NCBI GenBank assembly: GCA_964494505.1
Contig: CAZBRO010000007.1
Span: 62,001 to 126,000 of the forward strand
From: CAIYRG01 sp964494505
GTDB lineage: Bacteria > Pseudomonadota > Alphaproteobacteria > Micropepsales > Micropepsaceae
Reading direction: 5' to 3'
Length of the DNA: 64,000 nucleotides
The position numbers were made by a program, and so were the translations under genes. Shown here piece by piece: positions 58,389-64,000 of the stretch. The stretch's first letter is position 1. Each line of letters opens with the position of its first letter. Below the pieces are notes generated by a model, which was given only the letters and a program-made list of their open reading frames with translations, was not told the DNA's origin and searched no databases.

Positions 58389-58916
58389 ATGCATAAGATT
58401 GTCACGACGATTTCCGGCCTGAGCGGTTTGGCGCTGTTGGCCGGCTGTGCCATGCAGCCGACGGGACCGAGCATCAGCGTGTTCCCTGCACCCTATAAGC
58501 CGTTCGAAGTCTTCCAGCAGGACCAATATGCCTGCGAGGACTATGCGGCGAATCAGGTGCGTGGAGGCGCGGAAGCCGCCAACAACCGGGCGGTTGGTGC
58601 GGCCGCGGTCGGTACAGCGCTGGGGTTGGCACTTGGCGCAGCTACCGGCGAGGGACGTGCGGCGAGCTTCGGTGCCGCGGCCGGCGGGGCAGTGGGCAGC
58701 ACCATTGGAGCCAACGAATCGCAGCGCGCCAATTTCAGCCTCCAGCGCCGGTACGATAATGCGTATGCGGAATGCATGTACGCCAAAGGCAATCAGGTGG
58801 CGGGCTACCGCGGATATGGTCCGCCGCCTCCACCTCCCCCAGGCGGGCGTTATGGTCCTCCGCCTCCGGATGATCGCTACGGTCCGCCGCCGCCCCCGCC
58901 CCCCCGCGGCAACTGA
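58389..58916 (+). CDS. Glycine-zipper lipoprotein with proline-rich tail
   Basis: A 175-residue protein. The lipoprotein signal ends in the lipobox LLAGC, so it is probably outer-membrane attached. The centre has a glycine-zipper (GAAAVGTALGLALGAATG), and the last third is YGPPPP-type repeats. AGGAG lies 6 nt before the ATG. It resembles YMGG-type glycine-zipper proteins that may oligomerise in membranes. It is convergent with the MFS gene, 3 nt apart. Confidence 0.78.
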   Translation: MHKIVTTISGLSGLALLAGCAMQPTGPSISVFPAPYKPFEVFQQDQYACEDYAANQVRGGAEAANNRAVGAAAVGTALGLALGAATGEGRAASFGAAAGGAVGSTIGANESQRANFSLQRRYDNAYAECMYAKGNQVAGYRGYGPPPPPPPGGRYGPPPPDDRYGPPPPPPPRGN

Positions 58917-58919
58917 GAC

Positions 58920-60251
58920 TTATAGCGGACGTCCCCGGGTGAGCGGCCCCATGGTCGCGACGATCGCCGCCACCACCATCCAGCACGCGGCGATGTAAAC
59001 GAACACGCTTAAATAACCATAGGTCGTGAACAGAAACGCGATCACGAGCGGTCCCGCCGCATTGGAGAGCCGCCCGATTCCATACGTGAATCCGGTGCCG
59101 GAGCTTCGAATCTCTGTCGGGAAGCATTCGGCGGTGTAGGCATACAGCAGCGGCGCGAAAGCCTGGATGAACATTGTCATCAGTCCGCCGAAAATCACGA
59201 TGAAGAGCGTGTTGAAGGTCAGCCCGTAGAGGATTCCGCAGGTTGCGATCAATATAGCGAAGATGACGATCCAGTATTTGCGCTGCCAGCGGTCCGACAA
59301 ATATGCGGCGATGAATGCACCGGGCACCCCGCCGATCTGAATGGCAGATGCCCAGGCAAGCGAATCCACCAGCTTGAATCCGTGCTCGACCAGAAGCGTC
59401 GGCACCCAGGCGGAAAATCCATAAAAGCCAAGCGTCTGGAAAATCCAGGCCGACATCAGCATCGCCGTGCGCGGGAGAACATGCGGCGCGAACAACTCGG
59501 TGAAGCGGCCGTCGCGCGGCGTGACAATCGCCGTATTGGGCGGCGGTAACGGCCCAACTGCCTCGGCAGCAGCGTTCTCGATGCGCTCCAGCGTCTCGTC
59601 TGCGGCGGCGAATTGGCCGCGCTTCTCGTACCAGCGCGGCGATTCTTCGAGGTTGCGCGCGAGCAGCGGAAAGATCAGCGCGGTCGCGCCCCAGAGGAAC
59701 ACCAGCCGCCAACCGAAGGGAAACGCCGGCACCAGAAAGCGCGCCACCAAAGCGGCTGCCGGAATCCCGCAAAGCCCGATCCCCATCACCCAGCCTTGGA
59801 ACGTGCCGCGTGCCCGGGCCGGATACATCTCTGCAATGTAAGTGATTCCGATGGCCGTCATCGCCGAAAGCCCAACGCCCGTGAGAAGGCGCGCCCCAAA
59901 CAGGCTGTAAGGCTCCAACGCGAACGCATTCAAAAGCGAGAACAACGAAAACCAAGTGACCGAGAGAATGAGCCCGCGCTTTCTCCCCACACGGTCGGAA
60001 AGCCAGCCGCCGGCGGCCGCACCCAAGAACATCCCGAAGAACGTGCCCGAGGTGATGAGGCCAACGGTGGGGATGGACAAACCCCATTGGGCGCGGATGG
60101 CGGGCGCGGAAAACGCAAACGTGTTGATGTCGCCGAGCTCGAAGAAGAAGCAGAAGCTCAAGAGCCACATGATTTTGCGATGGAATGCGAAGATCGGCAG
60201 CCGGTCCAGCCTTGCGGCAGCGGACACACGCTGGATGTCATGCACGTTCAT
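58920..60251 (-). CDS. MFS transporter of the sugar/organic-acid type
   Basis: A 443-residue inner-membrane symporter with twelve predicted segments. GWLSDRVGRKRG between segments 2 and 3 and YIAEMYPARARGTFQG after segment 4 are characteristic of the SP/AAHS (sugar or aromatic acid) groups. The ATG at 60249-60251 has GGAGGG just upstream; in-frame starts further upstream are unsupported. The substrate is unknown. Confidence 0.87.
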   Translation of the reverse strand: MNVHDIQRVSAAARLDRLPIFAFHRKIMWLLSFCFFFELGDINTFAFSAPAIRAQWGLSIPTVGLITSGTFFGMFLGAAAGGWLSDRVGRKRGLILSVTWFSLFSLLNAFALEPYSLFGARLLTGVGLSAMTAIGITYIAEMYPARARGTFQGWVMGIGLCGIPAAALVARFLVPAFPFGWRLVFLWGATALIFPLLARNLEESPRWYEKRGQFAAADETLERIENAAAEAVGPLPPPNTAIVTPRDGRFTELFAPHVLPRTAMLMSAWIFQTLGFYGFSAWVPTLLVEHGFKLVDSLAWASAIQIGGVPGAFIAAYLSDRWQRKYWIVIFAILIATCGILYGLTFNTLFIVIFGGLMTMFIQAFAPLLYAYTAECFPTEIRSSGTGFTYGIGRLSNAAGPLVIAFLFTTYGYLSVFVYIAACWMVVAAIVATMGPLTRGRPL

Positions 60252-60441
60252 CGGCCCTCCCGGCGTCGTCGCTGCATTCCGCAACTCACGGATGCAATTC
60301 TCAGTCTTCGCGTTCTCGCTTATAAGGCTTTGCCCGGCAAACTGCGTTTGCAGCGCAAAGAAAATCGATACTGCGACACGGATCGAACTTGCCCATTGTG
60401 CAGAGTTGCGGAGATAAAGCGCTGCCGCAACCGCTTTTCGA

Positions 60442-61179
60442 ATGGCTTCGCCGCGTCTCCTGAATGATGTTCCTGAAGGTATACAGCGTATTATGCGTGA
60501 ATTGGTCAGTGAGCAAATTACCTGCCGGTTGATCACCAAACCCGCCCTGCACATCATGGAAGGCCGTTTACCGGCAGACCTCGTCGCCAAGGTCAACGAG
60601 CATATCGATCGGGTCAGGGAAACGGCGGCGGACTATTCGTCCGCCCTCGTCGGGCAAATCAAGCAAGGGCGTAAATCCGCGCAATTGCAGATGGACTTGA
60701 GCGAGACGATGCCTGCGGTGCTTGCGGGCGTCATCGTGCAGATCGCGACGGAATATCTAAGAGAGCAGGGGTTCCACGCCAACGTCGTGCCCAACGATAT
60801 GTGGAGCGTCCACAGCTATGAGGGCGACTATAATCCGCTGCACGACCATGGCGGGAACACGGCTCTCGGCCTTTCTTCGATTCTATATCTGAAGGTTCCG
60901 CACGCGATCGCTAAGAAGCCCGATGTCGAATATGGGCGCGCCCCCGCCCTGAACATGGCGAACGGGAATTGCGACGGATTCACCCAATTCGTCTGGGGCG
61001 CAACCGGCATTCGGGATTTCGCGCTGCTGAGGCCGCCGACACAGCAATATGTGAAGCCCGAAGAAGGCAAGCTGCTCGTCTTCCCGAATTGGCTGCTGCA
61101 CCGTGTCGAGCCGTTCTACGGCGAAGGTGAACGGCGTACGCTCTCCTGCAACATGGATGTCGCATTCGCCGCCGCATGA
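60442..61179 (+). CDS. Putative 2-oxoglutarate/Fe(II)-dependent oxygenase
   Basis: A 245-residue protein. The stretch NPLHDHGGNTALGLSSILYL holds metal-binding His134/His136, and the later LVFPNWLLHRVEPF (His220) with ERRTLSCN closes the site. These match the 2OG-FeII_Oxy_5 type. No ribosome site is visible before the ATG at 60442, and the ATG at 60493 is a possible alternative. It is divergent from the MFS gene. Confidence 0.7.
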   Translation: MASPRLLNDVPEGIQRIMRELVSEQITCRLITKPALHIMEGRLPADLVAKVNEHIDRVRETAADYSSALVGQIKQGRKSAQLQMDLSETMPAVLAGVIVQIATEYLREQGFHANVVPNDMWSVHSYEGDYNPLHDHGGNTALGLSSILYLKVPHAIAKKPDVEYGRAPALNMANGNCDGFTQFVWGATGIRDFALLRPPTQQYVKPEEGKLLVFPNWLLHRVEPFYGEGERRTLSCNMDVAFAAA

Positions 61180-61207
61180 CCCGTCTTTTGAGACGCGTCG
61201 ACGGCTA

Positions 61208-61230
61208 TCCACACCGCGTCGCGGTGTGGA
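61208..61230. repeat. Hairpin downstream of tRNA-Val
   Basis: TCCACACCGCG (61208-61218) and CGCGGTGTGGA (61220-61230) are perfect reverse complements around one base. It begins 1 nt after the tRNA 3' end on the minus strand. There is no T-run, so its role as terminator is doubtful. Confidence 0.4.
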
Positions 61231-61231
61231 A

Positions 61232-61306
<75 letters not shown>

Positions 61307-61327
61307 TTACCCGTGACCGGGGCCGCC

Positions 61328-61357
61328 TCTATACAATTGGCCGCGCGAGCCTGGCAA
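61328..61357 (-). promoter_or_regulatory. Probable tRNA-Val promoter
   Basis: On the minus strand TTGCCA (61352-61357) and TATAGA (61328-61333) are separated by 18 nt, 21 nt upstream of the tRNA 5' end. Confidence 0.55.
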
Positions 61358-61450
61358 GGCAAAGGCACCTTTCGCCAAGATCGCTCTTCCATAAATTCCC
61401 GATGTCGATTTTTCCCCCGAGAGTTTCAAGCGAATATGACGGCGTCAGCC

Positions 61451-61810
61451 TCACGCCGCGATCATGCGCTCGACTTCCTGCACCAGGTCGCGCAAGTGAA
61501 AAGGCTTCGACAGCACCTTGGCGTGCTTGGGCGTCTCGGCGGCAGGATGAAGCGCAACCGCAGCAAAACCCGTGATAAACATGATCTTGAGGGCAGGATC
61601 GAGTTCGGAGGCGCGCTTGGCCAGCTCGATTCCGTCCAGGCCAGGCATCACGATGTCCGAAAGCAGGAGGTCGAAATGCTCGTCCACCAGCCGCCGATAG
61701 GCCTCTGCCCCGTCACCGAATGCAGCGACCGCGTGGCCGGCGCGCTCCAGGGCCTGAGCCAGGAACCGCCGGAGCGAGTCGTCGTCTTCCGCGAGCAGGA
61801 TATGAGCCAT
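61451..61810 (-). CDS. cpdR: CpdR, single-domain response regulator of ClpXP
   Basis: A 119-residue receiver domain: AEDDDSLRRFLAQALERAGH, the phospho-acceptor Asp in LLLSDIVMPGLDG, and the ending KVLSKPFHLRDLVQEVERM. This is strongly CpdR-like. Unphosphorylated CpdR primes ClpXP for cell-cycle substrates together with RcdA. The start MAHILLAEDD is chosen by family length. The gene is divergent from an N-formylglutamate amidohydrolase, its common neighbour in the class. Confidence 0.93.
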   Translation of the reverse strand: MAHILLAEDDDSLRRFLAQALERAGHAVAAFGDGAEAYRRLVDEHFDLLLSDIVMPGLDGIELAKRASELDPALKIMFITGFAAVALHPAAETPKHAKVLSKPFHLRDLVQEVERMIAA

Positions 61811-61955
61811 GCGCCTTACCGATAGGGATAGTTTTGGCATCTTTATAAAGCGCAATGCGTAATTGCCAGCTAATAGGGTGGAAAATGGTTAAAGCCTTGA
61901 TCCGGCGGCCATCGGGTGATTCACTGGAAGCTCCGATAAGGCGATTGAAGGCGTG

Positions 61956-62867
61956 ATGAACGGGAGCGGCAAGGATGTGCCGGAGGCCTCTGAGTCCGAC
62001 GGCGTGCTTGAAGACCTCACGCTTCGGCCGGTTGAGGTCCTCGTGCCGGAACGGCAGACAGCCCCGTTCATTTTCGCGTCACCCCATAGCGGGCGGCTTT
62101 ATCCCCGGAGTTTTGTCCGGCAGAGCCGGCTCGATGCAGTCACTTTGCGCAAATCCGAAGACGCCTTCGTCGATGAGCTGTTCGCGTCCGTTTCCGCGCT
62201 AGGTGCGCCGCTGATCGCGGCCCGGTTCCCGCGCGCCTTCGTCGATGTGAACCGGGCGCCGGGTGAGATCGACCCGGCCATGTTCGACGGTCCACTCGCC
62301 TCCGCCATCGGGCCGCGGACACCTCGGGTTGCGGCAGGGCTCGGCGTCATACCGCGCATCGTCCGCGATGGCGTTGAGATTTACGGTGCGCGGCTGCCGG
62401 CCCGTGATGTGCTCTCCAGGCTCGAAAGCTTCTATCGGCCCTATCATTCGGCGCTGGCGCGCTTGGTTTCGGAGACCCGCCAGCAATTCGGCATAGCTAT
62501 CGTGATCGATTGCCACTCCATGCCGCCGACCTCGCGCGGCAGCGATGTCGTGATCGGCGACTGCTATGGCGAGGCGGCGGCGGCGGAGCTGATTGTGTCC
62601 GCCCAGCGCGGACTTGTGGAGCTTGGTTTCTCGGTGGCCCGCAACGCGCCGTATGCTGGGGGCTTTACCACCAACCTGTATGGCCAGCCGGATTCGGGCC
62701 TGCATGCGCTGCAGATCGAAATTAGCCGCGCGCTCTATCTCGATGAGGCGCGCATGGAGAAGACGCCGGGCTTCAGCCTCTGTCGGGAGCGCCTCACGCG
62801 CTTTGCCGCCCGCCTGATGTCGGGGGCGTGGTCCGGGTTGGCACGGCGCCAGGCTGCCGCCGAATAG
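61956..62867 (+). CDS. N-formylglutamate amidohydrolase, second copy
   Basis: A 303-residue enzyme of the same family as the one at 48850-49953, with no DUF1244 part. FIFASPHSGRLYPRSF, DVNRAPGEIDPAMF and VIDCHSMPP carry the zinc-site residues. It differs greatly from the first copy, so it is not a recent duplicate. ATG at 61956 with GAAGG upstream; a GTG 3 nt earlier is possible. Confidence 0.92.
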   Translation: MNGSGKDVPEASESDGVLEDLTLRPVEVLVPERQTAPFIFASPHSGRLYPRSFVRQSRLDAVTLRKSEDAFVDELFASVSALGAPLIAARFPRAFVDVNRAPGEIDPAMFDGPLASAIGPRTPRVAAGLGVIPRIVRDGVEIYGARLPARDVLSRLESFYRPYHSALARLVSETRQQFGIAIVIDCHSMPPTSRGSDVVIGDCYGEAAAAELIVSAQRGLVELGFSVARNAPYAGGFTTNLYGQPDSGLHALQIEISRALYLDEARMEKTPGFSLCRERLTRFAARLMSGAWSGLARRQAAAE

Positions 62868-62890
62868 GATTATCCCGCCACCAAGAAAAA

Positions 62891-62912
62891 GGCCGCCCCA
62901 AAGGGGGCGGCC
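62891..62912 (+). terminator. Strong GC hairpin after the second N-formylglutamate amidohydrolase
   Basis: GGCCGCCCC (62891-62899) pairs with GGGGCGGCC (62904-62912) over an AAAG loop. It is preceded by AAAAA but followed by AAGTTT, not a T-run. It could be a weak terminator or the head of a small transcript carrying the micropeptide frame at 62969. Confidence 0.5.
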
Positions 62913-62968
62913 AAGTTTGGGAGGAAACGCCCCGGGAGGGGGGCTGCGACATGCAGGAGGAGAAAGCG

Positions 62969-63019
62969 ATGTCGCACTGCAACAATATGCTATGCTGCAT
63001 ATGCGAAGGCAAGGCCTAA
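62969..63019 (+). CDS. Possible Cys-rich micropeptide
   Basis: A 16-codon frame, MSHCNNMLCCICEGKA, with four Cys. It is preceded by a perfect AGGAGG at 62955-62960, 8 nt from the ATG, which is better than most ribosome sites in the window. An ATG at 62951 is also in frame. It is in the ~350-nt gap between an enzyme gene and the LpxH-like gene and follows a GC hairpin. It could be a leader peptide or part of a small RNA. Coding status is unproven. Confidence 0.4.
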   Translation: MSHCNNMLCCICEGKA

Positions 63020-63220
63020 TATGGTCCTAATTGCCGCAGGGTCATTAAAATTAAATTACAGAAAATCGGCTGGTTAATTAACGATAATTGCGAATTTTTT
63101 GCGTTGCAGTATAAAGCCCTCCAGCTAATGGCTGGACTTACGAAATCATCACGCAACCGCCACACGGGAGTCACACGAGAAAGGCAGGCAGATAGGGACA
63201 CAGCAACAGGCGATTCGCGT
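63020..63220. other. AT-rich intergenic region upstream of the LpxH-like gene
   Basis: About 200 nt, clearly AT-richer than the rest. TTAA-N7-TTAC at 63045-63059 is one base from the CtrA box TTAA-N7-TTAA, and further TTAATTAA follows. I see no gene. It must hold the promoter of the next gene. Confidence 0.35.
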
Positions 63221-64000
63221 ATGCTGAGTGCCCTCGATCTTCCGCCCGCTTTCCGCGCCACCAAGCGCGTGGCCGTCGCGCCCCATCGCAACCGGCATTA
63301 CCGGACGATCTTCATTTCGGACACCCATTTGGGCTTCCGCGGCTGCAAGGCGGAACTGCTGGCCGACTTTCTTGCCCACAATGACTGCCAGACTCTTTAT
63401 CTCGTCGGCGACATTATCGACGGATGGCAGATCAAGAAGGGCTGGTTCTGGTCGGAGCATCATAGCCTCGTACTCAACCTCATCCTGAAAAAGGCCAATG
63501 AAGGCACCCGCGTCATCTATGTGCCGGGAAACCATGATGAGGCTTTTCGTGACTATTGCGGTCTCTCCATCGGGGGGGTGGAGCTGAGGCGAGAGGCGAT
63601 TCACGAGACCGCCGATGGTCTCAAGCTCCTGGTCATCCACGGCGATCACTTCGATGCTGTGGTCACCTGCGCGCGCTGGCTCGCGCACCTGGGGGACCGC
63701 GCCTATGATTGGGCGCTTTCGCTGAATGACTGGTTCAACGCGGTCCGGCGGCGGGTTGGCCTACCCTATTGGTCGCTATCAGCCTATCTGAAGCACAAAG
63801 TGAAGAATGCCGCGTCTTTTATCTCGGATTTCGAGCACGCCCTGGCGCGAGAGGCCAAAACCCGCGGTCTGGACGGTGTGGTTGCCGGTCACATCCACCA
63901 CGCCGAGACCAAGTGGATTGGCGGCGTCTTGTATTGCAATGACGGGGATTGGGTTGAAAGCTGCACCGCCCTGACTGAAGATGCCCGCGGCCGGTTGGAG
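63221..64000 (+). CDS. LpxH-like UDP-2,3-diacylglucosamine diphosphatase family metallophosphoesterase (3' end cut)
   Basis: The first 260 codons are in the window and the frame continues past the end. The calcineurin-like metal motifs are all present: ISDTHLGF, GDIIDGW, GNHDE, HGDHFD and GHIHHAE. It belongs to the LpxH-like branch found in alphaproteobacteria, which may work in lipid A or in phosphoester turnover; true LpxH function is not certain. The ATG at 63221 has no strong ribosome site. Confidence 0.85.
   Translation, partial: MLSALDLPPAFRATKRVAVAPHRNRHYRTIFISDTHLGFRGCKAELLADFLAHNDCQTLYLVGDIIDGWQIKKGWFWSEHHSLVLNLILKKANEGTRVIYVPGNHDEAFRDYCGLSIGGVELRREAIHETADGLKLLVIHGDHFDAVVTCARWLAHLGDRAYDWALSLNDWFNAVRRRVGLPYWSLSAYLKHKVKNAASFISDFEHALAREAKTRGLDGVVAGHIHHAETKWIGGVLYCNDGDWVESCTALTEDARGRLE

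Overview
This window is chromosomal DNA from an alphaproteobacterium with high GC content (about 60-65% by eye). The evidence for the lineage is the set of alphaproteobacterial cell-cycle genes (rcdA, DUF1192, trcR/DUF1013, gapR/DUF2312, cpdR), a COQ9-family gene near rpsU, an aa3-type oxidase subunit IV, a three-gene proton-translocating transhydrogenase, and two intergenic repeat types that look like those of Rhizobiales-type genomes. A Rhizomicrobium- or Rhizobiales-like organism is plausible but cannot be fixed from sequence alone. Gene density is high and almost every gene is intact. I see no rRNA, CRISPR array, prophage or insertion sequence. One tRNA (Val, anticodon GAC) is present.

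Layout: 1-3.4 kb holds the hslVU protease operon (with the end of a DUF2214 gene), divergent hisB and a TMEM175-type channel gene. The most unusual block is 3.4-13.4 kb. Two paralogous modules, each a twin-arginine-exported thiamine-diphosphate (ThDP) enzyme followed by a small secreted c-type cytochrome, flank a large TonB-dependent receptor and a TPR protein fused to a PRMT-like methyltransferase, all on the plus strand. From 13.4 to 16 kb a nickel permease and its NikR regulator sit next to a textbook NikR operator and a divergent aldo/keto reductase. From 16 to 20 kb come a DUF3892-like protein, a double-palindrome repeat, a secreted protein and an aldehyde dehydrogenase. From 19.9 to 22.9 kb is an acyl-homoserine-lactone quorum-sensing locus (luxR-luxI) continued by a PhyH-type dioxygenase and a one-domain LuxR-type regulator.

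23-31 kb: a subtilase autotransporter-like lipoprotein, rpmE, an MBL hydrolase and the rcdA-DUF1192-quinone oxidoreductase-trcR neighbourhood, then two membrane transport genes. 31.5-39.8 kb: an acyl-CoA synthetase with a histone-H1-like basic N-terminal tail, two ydcH genes, a diguanylate cyclase, purEK, a def-COQ9-DUF2283 operon, rpsU and a DmeF-type metal exporter. 39.8-46.1 kb: a long minus-strand series in which cytochrome oxidase subunit IV and pntAA-pntAB-[secreted protein]-pntB run into a low-GC HNH-like gene, a DUF433 gene, mmsA and an acetyltransferase.

46.6-64 kb: an orphan NtrC-type regulator, gapR, an N-formylglutamate amidohydrolase read through in frame into DUF1244, pyk, two tandem secreted paralogues, a TPR protein, rpmJ, an MltB-type transglycosylase, a GH27 enzyme with three repeated N-terminal domains, a sugar/acid MFS transporter, a 2OG-Fe(II) oxygenase, tRNA-Val, cpdR, a second N-formylglutamate amidohydrolase followed by a possible Cys-rich micropeptide, and a truncated LpxH-like phosphoesterase.

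Many minus-strand neighbours overlap by ATGA or GTGA, so translational coupling is common. The best candidate for an undescribed system is the duplicated exported ThDP-enzyme/cytochrome c module with its receptor. I infer a periplasmic oxidative decarboxylation pathway feeding electrons to cytochrome c. The substrate is unknown.
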